Position numbers and translations under genes: made by a program
Shown here: positions 9,482 to 18,168 of the stretch, in pieces
How the letters are laid out: each line of letters begins with the position of its first letter
Numbering within the stretch: the stretch's first letter is position 1
The notes under the pieces: generated by a model
Database searches by the model: none
What the model was told of the DNA's origin: nothing
What the model saw: only the letters and a program-made list of their open reading frames with translations
Assembly: GCF_900110105.1 (NCBI RefSeq)
Contig: NZ_FOCL01000001.1
Span: 372,001-436,000 of the forward strand
Length of the DNA: 64,000 nt
Reading direction: 5' to 3'
Source: Mucilaginibacter gossypiicola
GTDB lineage: Bacteria; Bacteroidota; Bacteroidia; Sphingobacteriales; Sphingobacteriaceae

Positions 9482-10882
9482 ATGAAGAATTTTTTAGACC
9501 AGGATTTTTTACTTCAAACTAAAACGGCGCAGCGCTTATATCACGAGTTTGCGAGCCATCAGCCTATTATTGATTACCATTGCCATCTTCCGCCAGATCA
9601 GATTGCCGACGATATCAATTTTAAAAACATCACCCAGATCTGGCTTTATGGCGATCATTATAAATGGCGTGCTATGCGGGCAAACGGAGTTAATGAAGCC
9701 TATATCACCGGTAATAAAACGGATGAAGAAAAGTTTACGGCCTGGGCTGCTACTGTACCATATACTTTAAGAAACCCATTGTACCATTGGACGCACCTTG
9801 AATTGCAGCGCTATTTTGGTATTAATGAATTGCTTTCACCTGCATCGGCACAAAAAATATATGCCCAATGCAATGAAAAGCTGCAATCACCAGAATTCAG
9901 CATCCGTAATATCCTGAAAAGTAAAAATGTAGAGGTTGTGGGTACAACCGATGATCCGCTGGATAATCTTAGTTATCATCAGAAACTGAAGCAGGATGCG
10001 TTCAGTGTAAAAGTATTACCTGCTTATCGCCCCGATAAGGCTATGAATGCCGATGACATTGCGGGGCTCAACAAATACATCGACCAGTTGGAAGCAGTGG
10101 CAAATGTATCCATATCTAACATTGATGAGTATCTTTCGGCATTAAAAGCAAGGCATGATTACTTCGCCGAAAACGGCTGCAAATTATCCGATCACGGTTT
10201 GGAGCAAATTTATGCCGAAGATTATACAGATGCTGAAATAGCTGCCATCTTTACCAAAATCAGGAGCAACGAAGTATTGTTGCCATTAGAGATCTTGAAA
10301 TTCAAATCGGCTATGTTGTATTACTTTGCCATTTGGGATCACGAAAAAGGCTGGGTGCAGCAATTTCACCTCGGCGCATTACGCAATAATAACGCCCGCG
10401 CATTGGCTAATTTAGGTCCTGATACAGGCTGGGATTCAATAGGTGATTTTGCGCAGGGCAGGGCATTATCCAAATTCCTGAACAGGCTGGATACTACTAA
10501 TCAATTAGCTAAAACTATCATTTATAACCTTAACCCGGCCGATAACGAGCTGTTTGCTACCATGGTGGGTAATTATAATGACGGCTCGGTGGCAGGTAAA
10601 ATGCAGTTTGGATCGGCCTGGTGGTTTTTGGATCAAAAAGATGGCATGATCAAACAAATGAACGCTTTATCAAACATGGGTTTACTGAGCCGTTTGGTTG
10701 GTATGCTTACCGATTCAAGGAGCTTTATGTCATTCCCAAGGCATGAGTATTTCCGCAGGTTGCTTTGTAACCTGTTGGGCGACGATATTGAAAATGGTGA
10801 GTTACCTAATGATATTGAATGGACAGGGAAGATCGTGAGTGATATTTGCTACTTTAACGCCAAAAACTATTTCAATTTTTAA
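9482..10882 (+). CDS. uxaC: Glucuronate (uronate) isomerase
   Basis: 466 aa, normal length for UxaC. Isomerises D-glucuronate to D-fructuronate (and galacturonate to tagaturonate). Characteristic segments: the amidohydrolase-like metal motif IIDYHCHLPP near residue 30, DHYKWRAMRANGV, VVGTTDDPLD, LPAYRPDKAMN, QFHLGALRNNNAR and MLTDSRSFMSFPRHEYFRR. It leads a tightly packed uxaC-kdgK-eda-exuT unit; its stop overlaps the kdgK start by one base. It has a separate promoter region from the xylose operon, after a terminator and a candidate operator. Confidence 0.95.
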   Translation: MKNFLDQDFLLQTKTAQRLYHEFASHQPIIDYHCHLPPDQIADDINFKNITQIWLYGDHYKWRAMRANGVNEAYITGNKTDEEKFTAWAATVPYTLRNPLYHWTHLELQRYFGINELLSPASAQKIYAQCNEKLQSPEFSIRNILKSKNVEVVGTTDDPLDNLSYHQKLKQDAFSVKVLPAYRPDKAMNADDIAGLNKYIDQLEAVANVSISNIDEYLSALKARHDYFAENGCKLSDHGLEQIYAEDYTDAEIAAIFTKIRSNEVLLPLEILKFKSAMLYYFAIWDHEKGWVQQFHLGALRNNNARALANLGPDTGWDSIGDFAQGRALSKFLNRLDTTNQLAKTIIYNLNPADNELFATMVGNYNDGSVAGKMQFGSAWWFLDQKDGMIKQMNALSNMGLLSRLVGMLTDSRSFMSFPRHEYFRRLLCNLLGDDIENGELPNDIEWTGKIVSDICYFNAKNYFNF

Positions 10883-11913
10883 TGAGCAATATCGAAAATA
10901 CAAAGGGAAGCATCTTGTCGTTTGGCGAACTGTTATTACGTATGTGCCCGGATGGCGAGGGCCAGTGGCTTGCGGAAAACAAACTGCCTTTTTTTATAGG
11001 AGGTGCCGAGCTTAACGTGGCCAACGCTTTAGCCCTGTGGCAACAGCCAATAAAATACTTTACTGCTTTGCCTGATAATGCTTTATCCGAGCAGGTCATC
11101 GATTATCTGCAAGGCAAAAATATTGACACCTCAGCTATTAACAAAAGCGGAAACAGGATAGGGCTTTATTACCTTACCCGTGGTAAAGATGTAAAGAATA
11201 ACGCCATTGTATATGACCGTGCAGGTTCGGCTTTTGCCGATCTTAAGCCGGGGATGGTTAACTGGGATGCCGTTTTGGAAGGTGTAAGCTGGTTTCATTT
11301 CAGTGCGATTTGCCCGGCCTTGAGCCAACTTGCGGCCGACGTTTGCGAAGAAGTTTTGCAGGCAGCCAGCAGAAAGCATATTACCATATCTGTCGATCTT
11401 AATTATCGCCCCAAATTATGGCAGTATGGCAAAAAGCCCGTGGAGATCATGCCAAAGCTGGTACAATATGCCGATATTATTATGGGCAATGTTTGGGCCG
11501 AAGAAACCATGCTTGGTATTCCGGTTACGCCAGATATGCATGAATCGGGTCAGCAAAGTATTTACCTGAAAGAAGGGCTTTATTCGTCTGAAAGGATCAT
11601 GGATGCTTACCCGCGTTGTAGGGCTGTAGCTAATACTTTCCGTTTTGATGCTGGCAAAGGTGTTGAATATTACACTTCACTTTATGCAGGCAACCGCTTT
11701 TATCATTCGCCAACCTACACTACCGAAACCGTTGTTGATAAAGTGGGCAGCGGCGATTGCTTTATGGCCGGGCTTATTTACGGCTTTTATAACAAGCAGG
11801 ATCCGCAGCAGTTGCTGGATTTTGCCACGGCTGCCGCCTTCGAAAAGCTTTTTATCGAAGGCGATGCAACCACCAAAACAGTTGATGAAATTTATAACGC
11901 TATGAAACAATGA
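10882..11913 (+). CDS. kdgK: 2-keto-3-deoxygluconate kinase
   Basis: 343 aa, PfkB family. N-terminal SFGELLLRMCP and GGAELNVANALALW, then the C-terminal PfkB signature DKVGSGDCFMAGLIYG with the catalytic Asp at about residue 292. Phosphorylates KDG to KDPG, the substrate of the next gene product. Starts on the last base of the uxaC stop and overlaps eda by 4 nt (ATGA), so it is translationally coupled on both sides. Sugar-kinase specificity is inferred from the eda/uxaC context. Confidence 0.92.
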   Translation: MSNIENTKGSILSFGELLLRMCPDGEGQWLAENKLPFFIGGAELNVANALALWQQPIKYFTALPDNALSEQVIDYLQGKNIDTSAINKSGNRIGLYYLTRGKDVKNNAIVYDRAGSAFADLKPGMVNWDAVLEGVSWFHFSAICPALSQLAADVCEEVLQAASRKHITISVDLNYRPKLWQYGKKPVEIMPKLVQYADIIMGNVWAEETMLGIPVTPDMHESGQQSIYLKEGLYSSERIMDAYPRCRAVANTFRFDAGKGVEYYTSLYAGNRFYHSPTYTTETVVDKVGSGDCFMAGLIYGFYNKQDPQQLLDFATAAAFEKLFIEGDATTKTVDEIYNAMKQ

Positions 11914-12572
11914 GTAAAAAAGATATAGTACTTGACGCCATATTAAAGCAGGGCACATTACCGCTGTTCTTTTACAAAGATCCGGAGGTGAGCCTGCAGA
12001 TAACCCGTACACTTTATAAAGCCGGCATCCGGGTATTTGAATATACCAACCGCGGCCCGGCTGCCCTTGAAAATTTCAAGGTTTTAAAACAAGCCCTTGC
12101 CAGCGGCGAAATGCCTGGCCTGGAATTAGGTATCGGCACCATTAAAAGTGTTCAGGAAGCTGAGGATTTTATTGCCGCCGGGGCTGATTTTATCGTGTCG
12201 CCGATTGTTAATCCCGAAGTAGGCAAACTGGCCGCCCAGCATAACCTATTGTGGATTCCGGGAAGTATGACGCCAACCGAGATCTATTTGGCGCAGCAAA
12301 ATGGTGCAGCTTTAATAAAAATATTCCCGGCCAATATATTGGGGCCTGAGTTTGTTTCTTCAATCAGGGATCTGTTCGCGGGTCAGTTGTTCATGCCAAC
12401 AGGTGGGGTTGACCTGAGCCATGACAGCATCAGTACCTGGTTTAAAGCCGGTGTATGTGCAGTGGGTATGGGCAGCAAGCTCATCAGCAAAGCCGTACTC
12501 GAAAACCGGGAGTATGATAAGCTTTATAACGATACTTTGAAGCTACTGGAAATAGTACAAACCATTAAATAG
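11910..12572 (+). CDS. eda: KDPG/KHG aldolase
   Basis: 220 aa, class I aldolase: cleaves 2-keto-3-deoxy-6-phosphogluconate to pyruvate and glyceraldehyde 3-phosphate. The Schiff-base lysine lies in LIKIFPANILGPE (Lys137), and the phosphate-binding GGVDLSHDS and GMGSKLIS segments follow. Overlaps kdgK by 4 nt; the transporter gene starts 19 bp downstream. Length is typical. Confidence 0.95.
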   Translation: MSKKDIVLDAILKQGTLPLFFYKDPEVSLQITRTLYKAGIRVFEYTNRGPAALENFKVLKQALASGEMPGLELGIGTIKSVQEAEDFIAAGADFIVSPIVNPEVGKLAAQHNLLWIPGSMTPTEIYLAQQNGAALIKIFPANILGPEFVSSIRDLFAGQLFMPTGGVDLSHDSISTWFKAGVCAVGMGSKLISKAVLENREYDKLYNDTLKLLEIVQTIK

Positions 12573-12591
12573 CCAGTTAACCTAAATTATA

Positions 12592-13902
12592 ATGAGAGAA
12601 GAAAAAGTTGGAAACTACCGGTGGGTTATCTGCTCATTGGTGTTTTTCGCAACAACCGTTAATTATCTTGACCGGGCAGTGATCAGTCTGCTTAAATCAG
12701 ACCTTACAAAGGAGTTTAAGTGGAATGATGGTGACTATGCCAACATTGAGATAGCATTCAAAATAGCTTATTCTATAGGCCTGTTGGCTGCCGGCAGGAT
12801 CATCGACAAAATAGGCACTAAATTAGGATATTTCCTTTCAACATTGTTATGGAGTATTTCGGCAGTTTGCCATGCTTTTGTTGGTGGTACATTTGGCTTC
12901 GGCGTAGTGCGTTCTGCATTGGGCATAAGTGAAGCCGGAAACTTTCCTGCTGCAATTAAAACCGTAGCCGAGTGGTTCCCTAAAAAAGAAAGAGCGTTTG
13001 CAACAGGGATTTTTAATTCTGGCGCAAACGTAGGTGCAATTGTTGCTCCTTTAACAGTACCATTCATAGCTGTTGCCTGGGGATGGCGCTGGGCATTTAT
13101 TATAACCGGTTCAATCGGTTTTATATGGCTGGTACTTTGGCAGGTGATTTACCGCGCGCCTGCACAACACAGTAAGGTATCAAAAGCTGAACTTGATTAT
13201 ATCAACAGCGATCATGATAGCCAAGCCGAAAGCCTGCAACCTGTTGAGCAAAAGAAAATATCATGGGGTAAGCTACTTTCTTTTAAGCAAACCTGGGCTT
13301 TTGTTATAGGCAAGTTCCTTACCGACCCTATATGGTGGTTTTACCTTTTTTGGTTACCCGATTTTTTGGAGAGCCAGTATAATTTAAAAGGCACGGCAAT
13401 AGCTATCCCTGTTGCATTGGTTTATACCATGTCTACCTTCGGCAGCGTTGGCGGCGGTTGGTTGCCCATGAACCTGATTAAAAATAACTGGCCGGTGTTT
13501 AAAGCTCGTAAAACATCTATGTTTATTTATGCACTTGCAGTGATCCCTATCATATTTGCCCAAATCTTAGGTGGCGTAAATATGTGGCTTGCAGTTATAG
13601 TAATAGGCATAGCGGCATCTGCGCACCAGGCCTGGAGTGCTAATATTTTTACAACAGTTTCTGATATGTTCCCCAAACGTACCATTGGTTCGGTAACTGG
13701 CTTAGGCGGTATGTTTGGTTCTATAGGGGGGGTATTCTTATCGCTCGCGGTACAAAAGAATTTATTCGTTTATTACCGGTCAATCCATAAAATTGAGATA
13801 GCTTATTACATTATGTTTTTTGTTTGCGGCAGCGCTTACATTTTAGCCTGGCTCATTATGCACTTTTTAGTGCCTAAAATGAAGCCGATAGAATTGGATT
13901 AA
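12592..13902 (+). CDS. exuT: MFS hexuronate transporter, ExuT-like
   Basis: 436 aa, 12 membrane segments, anion:cation symporter branch of the major facilitator superfamily. Signatures include TVNYLDRAVISLL after the first helix, GISEAGNFPAAIKTVAEWFP and HQAWSANIFTTVSDMFPKRT, all typical of ExuT/DgoT-type sugar-acid carriers. Last gene of the uronate operon and followed by a strong terminator; import of glucuronate or galacturonate is the contextual inference. Confidence 0.9.
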   Translation: MREEKVGNYRWVICSLVFFATTVNYLDRAVISLLKSDLTKEFKWNDGDYANIEIAFKIAYSIGLLAAGRIIDKIGTKLGYFLSTLLWSISAVCHAFVGGTFGFGVVRSALGISEAGNFPAAIKTVAEWFPKKERAFATGIFNSGANVGAIVAPLTVPFIAVAWGWRWAFIITGSIGFIWLVLWQVIYRAPAQHSKVSKAELDYINSDHDSQAESLQPVEQKKISWGKLLSFKQTWAFVIGKFLTDPIWWFYLFWLPDFLESQYNLKGTAIAIPVALVYTMSTFGSVGGGWLPMNLIKNNWPVFKARKTSMFIYALAVIPIIFAQILGGVNMWLAVIVIGIAASAHQAWSANIFTTVSDMFPKRTIGSVTGLGGMFGSIGGVFLSLAVQKNLFVYYRSIHKIEIAYYIMFFVCGSAYILAWLIMHFLVPKMKPIELD

Positions 13903-13924
13903 ACCGATTGAGTTATAACAAGAG

Positions 13925-13954
13925 AAAGCCGGGCCATTTAACCCGGCTTTTTTT
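13925..13954 (+). terminator. Rho-independent terminator after exuT
   Basis: Stem AAAGCCGGG (13925-13933) with CCCGGCTTT (13942-13950), then T-run; perfect 9-bp stem. The T-run touches the stop codon of the convergent small gene at 13953. Confidence 0.9.
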
Positions 13955-14192
13955 ATAAAGAGTGGCTTGCCGCCTGTTCGGCCAGTTCATCTATCCAGCT
14001 CGAAAGATAAGGTTCAGTACCGCTAATCCTGATCCATTCACCGTCCCTGTCTTTGCCAATCAATAAATGTAGTGTACCATCTATTGATCTAAAATCATAA
14101 GCTTCGCTGTAACCGGGACGGATTACCTGTTGCACTGTTCCGTCAATTTCGCTGTCGGTTCCTGTAAGTGTAGCGTCAAATTGCTGTTCCAT
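13953..14192 (-). CDS. Small acidic protein of unknown function
   Basis: 79 aa with no signal peptide and no recognised motif. The middle (RSIDGTLHLLIGKDRDGEWIRISGT) looks like alternating beta strands. It is alone on its strand, divergent from the MBL-fold gene and convergent with exuT. The frame is intact with ordinary codon use, so it is probably a real conserved hypothetical. Confidence 0.6.
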   Translation of the reverse strand: MEQQFDATLTGTDSEIDGTVQQVIRPGYSEAYDFRSIDGTLHLLIGKDRDGEWIRISGTEPYLSSWIDELAEQAASHSL

Positions 14193-14357
14193 GGTGTTTA
14201 AGTTTATTAAGCTAACATGGTTTGGTTAATTTCTGTTTGCGCCTGCATTAGGCAGGCCGCTATATTATTTATTTTTAGGCTGATAAAATTGTTTTTTAAA
14301 TTTAACACAGCTAAAACTTTTAATATCCGAGTTATGTTTTGTTAACAATTATAAACC

Positions 14358-15293
14358 ATGAACAGAAGGCTCAGCACAAAGTATTTCCAGGTATCGCAAA
14401 GGGTATGGGGAACCAAATTATTGTTTGTTAATGTTTACATGATAGCAAACCGCCCTGGTGCTGCCAAAGGCTGGGTTTTGGTTGACACGGGATTAAAAGG
14501 TTCGGCAGGTAAGATCATTGCGATGGCCGAGGAACTTTTTGGCCCCGGAACAAGGCCGGCAGCTATTGTACTTACTCATGGGCATGGCGATCACGCAGGA
14601 GGGCTTGAAGAATTGTTGAAGATCTGGAATATACCCGTTTACGCCCATGCATTGGAATTGCCTTATTTAACCGGCCTGTCGTCATATCCTCCGGCGGATC
14701 CGTCATTAAGGGATGGGATGATGAGCCTTTTATCGGTATTTTTCCCTACAGCACCTATAAACCTCGGCACTAAAGTAAAGGCAATCGATATGGAGGAAGG
14801 CATCCCCGAATTACCCGAATGGAAGATCATTCACACTCCGGGCCATACACCGGGGCATATTTCGCTGTTTTTGCCAATAAATTCAACCCTGATAGCCGGC
14901 GACGCATTTTCAACCACTAAAGCCGAATCAGCCATATATTCATTCAGTTCATTAAAAAAATTAACCGGGCCACCACGATATTTTACTACCGACTGGGAAG
15001 CTGCGGCCGAATCTGTGCGCAGGCTTACCGCACTTGAGCCACGTACGGTTGCCGCAGGCCATGGCCCTGTGATGCGCGGACGTGAGCTGCACGATGAATT
15101 GAATGAATTGGCCGATAATTTTGAACAAGTGGCAATACCCGCAAAAGGTCGTTATGTAAGTCACCCGGCTATTGCCGATGAAATGGGCGTAAAATATGTC
15201 CCGCCCTACACGAGCAGCGGGATTTTAAAGGCAACAATAGGCATAGCCGCCGCACTGGCAACTTTTTTTATTATCCGCGGATTACAGGAATAA
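14358..15293 (+). CDS. MBL-fold metallohydrolase with C-terminal membrane anchor
   Basis: 311 aa. Metallo-beta-lactamase fold with the HxHxDH zinc motif THGHGDHAGG (His74, His76, Asp78, His79) and the second-shell motif HTPGHTPGHIS followed by LIAGDAFS, as in glyoxalase II-like hydrolases. The last ~25 residues form a hydrophobic helix (ATIGIAAALATFFIIRG), a tail anchor that is not usual for this group. Substrate is unknown. It is 36 bp ahead of a small DUF3820-type gene. Confidence 0.85.
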   Translation: MNRRLSTKYFQVSQRVWGTKLLFVNVYMIANRPGAAKGWVLVDTGLKGSAGKIIAMAEELFGPGTRPAAIVLTHGHGDHAGGLEELLKIWNIPVYAHALELPYLTGLSSYPPADPSLRDGMMSLLSVFFPTAPINLGTKVKAIDMEEGIPELPEWKIIHTPGHTPGHISLFLPINSTLIAGDAFSTTKAESAIYSFSSLKKLTGPPRYFTTDWEAAAESVRRLTALEPRTVAAGHGPVMRGRELHDELNELADNFEQVAIPAKGRYVSHPAIADEMGVKYVPPYTSSGILKATIGIAAALATFFIIRGLQE

Positions 15294-15329
15294 AGAAGAA
15301 TCCCGTTGGTTTGTGCTTACCTTTACCGT

Positions 15330-15581
15330 GTGGAAAATTTAAAACCAGACCCCAAAATACTTATTGATATTGTGCAAACCAGAATGCCTTACGGCAAATA
15401 TAAAGGTACCATCATAGCAGATATTCCCGTATCATACCTGGAGTGGATGGCTGGCAAGGGTTTTACTAAAGATAAAATGGGGATGTTATTATCTACCGCA
15501 TTCGAGATCAAAACAAATGGCCTTGGCGAGATCCTCTTCATGGTGAAGAAATCGCTCGTGCAGCAGGGAAATCGGCGTTAA
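15330..15581 (+). CDS. DUF3820-family small protein
   Basis: 83 aa from GTG at 15330 (a TTG eight codons earlier is less likely). The motif MPYGKYKGTIIADIPVSYLEW, shortened here to its core MPYGKYKG and DIPVSYLEWM, identifies the DUF3820 family of short cytoplasmic proteins of unknown function. It follows the MBL-fold gene closely and may be co-transcribed. Confidence 0.7.
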   Translation: MENLKPDPKILIDIVQTRMPYGKYKGTIIADIPVSYLEWMAGKGFTKDKMGMLLSTAFEIKTNGLGEILFMVKKSLVQQGNRR

Positions 15582-15646
15582 CCTTATTTACACAATAATG
15601 ACCATCCGCCTGCTCAGGGATGGCGTATATAATGGACTAAATAGCT

Positions 15647-16315
15647 ATGTCAGTTATGAAAAAGTTGATCTTATATACAGTGGGTATATTCCTGTTTTTA
15701 AGCAGTTGTGCCGATGGGCAAGGTTCAAAAAATGGCGATGATTTTGCAGCTTTACCTGCGCCAAAAACAGGGGAGGCCGTGGCAACCTTCGGAGGTGGTT
15801 GTTTCTGGAGTATGAGCGAAGCTATGTCCGAACTGAAAGGTGTTAACAAAGTGATTTCAGGATATGCCGGTGGTACTACCAAAAATCCCACTTACAGGGA
15901 AGTATGTTCTGATAATACCAATCATGCTGAGACAGTTCAGATCTATTATGATCCTAAAGTGATCAGTTTTGATAAAATTGCCGAGGCATTCTTCTTTGCG
16001 CATGACCCAACCACACTCAACCGTCAGGGGCCCGACGAAGGTACCGATTACCGTTCTATTGCCTTTTACCGTAACGAAGCGGAGAAAAATGCGATTGAGG
16101 CTACCATAAAGAAAGTAAATGAGTCAAAGCATTATGCTAACCCTATAGTTACCCAGGTAGTGCCATTTAAAGTGTTTTATCCGGCCGAGAACTATCACCA
16201 GGGATATTACCGGTCGCATCCCGATCAGCCCTATATCGTAGGGGTATCAGTGCCTAAAGTGATGAAATTCAGGAAAGCGATGAAAGCGGACCTGAAACTG
16301 GAGTTTGCCCGTTAA
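15647..16315 (+). CDS. msrA: Peptide methionine-S-sulfoxide reductase, lipoprotein form
   Basis: 222 aa. Catalytic motif GGGCFWSM with Cys52, then GYAGG, NHAETVQIYYDP and the C-terminal NYHQGYY segment. MsrA reduces methionine S-sulfoxide in oxidised proteins. The N-terminus (MKKLILYTVGIFLFLSSC) is a lipoprotein signal peptide with Cys21 as the lipidation site, so this copy should act in the envelope. A hairpin terminator follows the stop. Confidence 0.93.
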   Translation: MSVMKKLILYTVGIFLFLSSCADGQGSKNGDDFAALPAPKTGEAVATFGGGCFWSMSEAMSELKGVNKVISGYAGGTTKNPTYREVCSDNTNHAETVQIYYDPKVISFDKIAEAFFFAHDPTTLNRQGPDEGTDYRSIAFYRNEAEKNAIEATIKKVNESKHYANPIVTQVVPFKVFYPAENYHQGYYRSHPDQPYIVGVSVPKVMKFRKAMKADLKLEFAR

Positions 16316-16324
16316 CAAAAATAA

Positions 16325-16353
16325 AAGGAACATTGCAGTGTGCAATATTCCTT
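16325..16353 (+). terminator. Probable terminator after msrA
   Basis: Stem AAGGAACATTGCA (16325-16337) with TGCAATATTCCTT (16341-16353), one mismatch, 3-nt loop, followed by CTATTT. Lies between convergent msrA and corA and may serve both. Confidence 0.6.
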
Positions 16354-16370
16354 CTATTTGCTGTCGATAA

Positions 16371-16395
16371 CTCCCCCTTCAGGGGGGGCGGGGGC
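16371..16395. repeat. C-tract/G-tract inverted repeat
   Basis: CCCCC-TTCA-GGGGGGG hairpin followed by CGGGGGC, next to the corA stop. Similar C5/G5 elements are common between genes in Sphingobacteriales (from memory); only one copy is in this window. Confidence 0.45.
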
Positions 16396-16396
16396 T

Positions 16397-17521
16397 TTAC
16401 AACCTGTTAAACCATCCCTTTTTCCAAAATACAAATACCTGTATTACCGCAATCAGCAGCATAAACACGATGGCATAAATATAACCGTGATGCCAGTATA
16501 ATTCGGGCATGTTATCCGGAAGGATATGGCCTTTATCATCTTGCCTCGAAAAATTCATACCGTAAATACCGGCAATGAAAGTAAGTGGGATAAATATCAC
16601 TGAAATAATGGTTAGCACTTTCATGATCTCGTTCATGCGGTTGCTAACCATCGACAGGTACAGGTCGATAATGCTTGAGGTTACCTCTTTATAGTTTTCA
16701 ATAAGGTCCATCGCCTGGATGCAATGATCGTAGGCGTCACGTAAAAACAATTTAACCTCCGGCGTTATCAACGGGCTTTCCGACCGGATCATATCATTGA
16801 TCTTATCACGCTCGGGCCAGCTGGCACGACGTACCACAATAAGCGTACGTTTTAGTTGCTGGGCATCAAACATGATTGTTTTATCGGCACTTTCATAAAG
16901 CTTATCTTCAAGCGCATCCAAATGATCTCCAATTTGCGCCAATAAAACAAAATAGTTATCGATTATGGTGTCGGTAAGCGCATAACACATATAACCCGGG
17001 CCCGCAGTACGAATAGCCCCTTTACCGGCTTTCAATCGCGCCTTTACTGCATCAAAACGATCTGTGTGGTCTTCCTCAAAGCTAACAATGATGTTATCTT
17101 TAATAATGGCCGAAAACTGGCAGTTGATAATCTCATTTTCTTTATTGAAATGAACTATCCTGCTGGTGCAAAAAGCATAGTCATCGTATTCATCAAACTT
17201 TGGCCGTTGGTGCGTATTGGCGATATCTTCCAAAACAAGAGAGTTGATATTACAATGCTCGCCAATTTGCTCAATAAGCTCAGCATCGCCCAAGCCGTTT
17301 ATTTTAATCCAATGGGTATGATTATCACATTTATTCAGCTGTTTTAAGGCTGTTTTTATATCCTTGCCTTCGCAGGTTACCAACTCATCTTTATTGTATG
17401 AGTAAACTGATATAATAGGTTTAAGCGCATCGCTGGGCACGTTGATAGTGCCCGGTCTGTCGCCTACATTGCCTGCATGTTTATGTTTTTTAAAGCGTAA
17501 ACGCTTCAAGTTGCCATTCAT
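16397..17521 (-). CDS. corA: CorA-family magnesium/cobalt channel
   Basis: 374 aa. A long cytoplasmic N-terminal domain with helical region, then two C-terminal membrane helices; the first ends in the invariant GMN pore motif (GIYGMNFSRQ). Mediates Mg2+ (or Co2+/Ni2+) uptake as a homopentamer. Directly abuts the upstream WbqC-like gene: that gene's TAA stop is immediately followed by the corA ATG, so the two are likely co-transcribed. Confidence 0.93.
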   Translation of the reverse strand: MNGNLKRLRFKKHKHAGNVGDRPGTINVPSDALKPIISVYSYNKDELVTCEGKDIKTALKQLNKCDNHTHWIKINGLGDAELIEQIGEHCNINSLVLEDIANTHQRPKFDEYDDYAFCTSRIVHFNKENEIINCQFSAIIKDNIIVSFEEDHTDRFDAVKARLKAGKGAIRTAGPGYMCYALTDTIIDNYFVLLAQIGDHLDALEDKLYESADKTIMFDAQQLKRTLIVVRRASWPERDKINDMIRSESPLITPEVKLFLRDAYDHCIQAMDLIENYKEVTSSIIDLYLSMVSNRMNEIMKVLTIISVIFIPLTFIAGIYGMNFSRQDDKGHILPDNMPELYWHHGYIYAIVFMLLIAVIQVFVFWKKGWFNRL

Positions 17522-18133
17522 TTACAAATAGTTTATTGTTTGCGGCCCCTGGTTAAATAGCAGATCGATAATACTCAGGTTTTTCATAAAGCCCTTTCGG
17601 TCTTCAAATACCTGAAAATATGGCTTCTGCTGTATTTCGCTTTCCCTTTTTGGATGGATAGAAAACCGAAAATCATGCAGGTTAGGATATTCGGGTTGAT
17701 ATTCATCCGTATAGTTTAATTCTGTTTTTATTTTAGTAAGCTTAAGCAACAGGTTCAAAAGCTCCTGGTTATAATCAAACAAGTAGGTAATTTGTTTTTC
17801 ATAAAAAGGCGCAAAGTCATCTTCATAAAACTCAAAGTAAGCCGAGCGACGGTAGCAAGCCTGTAAGCTTTGCCAGTGCAGGCGCTGCCACATAAAATCG
17901 TAGCTTATTTTTACGTCTTTAACTTTAGTATGATTTTTTGAACCTTTTATTACGGGCACAACCAATGCCAGCATCCCGTCGGGCGAGTAGATGTTAGCCC
18001 GGTTGCGATAAGTTTGTTTAGGAAAATGCTCCTCTCTTTCTATCAGTATATCAGGCTTGTACGTGTTTAACTGTACAAAATAATCTACCGGCGGAAGATA
18101 AAACATAGGTAATACAGCGCCTTTTTCAATCAT
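17522..18133 (-). CDS. WbqC-like family protein
   Basis: 203 aa from ATG at 18133 (a TTG seven codons upstream is less likely). The N-terminus GAVLPMFYLPPVDYFVQL and the core PKQTYRNRANIYSPDG with LVVPVIKGSKNHTKVKDV match the WbqC family, found in surface-polysaccharide clusters and elsewhere; biochemical role is not established. Co-directional with corA (no gap) and divergent from the acyltransferase gene. Confidence 0.8.
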   Translation of the reverse strand: MIEKGAVLPMFYLPPVDYFVQLNTYKPDILIEREEHFPKQTYRNRANIYSPDGMLALVVPVIKGSKNHTKVKDVKISYDFMWQRLHWQSLQACYRRSAYFEFYEDDFAPFYEKQITYLFDYNQELLNLLLKLTKIKTELNYTDEYQPEYPNLHDFRFSIHPKRESEIQQKPYFQVFEDRKGFMKNLSIIDLLFNQGPQTINYL

Positions 18134-18139
18134 ATATTT

Positions 18140-18147
18140 TATGTTTG
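18140..18147 (+). promoter_or_regulatory. -7 promoter element TATGTTTG for the acyltransferase gene
   Basis: Exact TAnnTTTG match, 21 nt before the ATG at 18169. Confidence 0.45.
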
Positions 18148-18168
18148 TGCTCAAAATTGGCGAAAATA

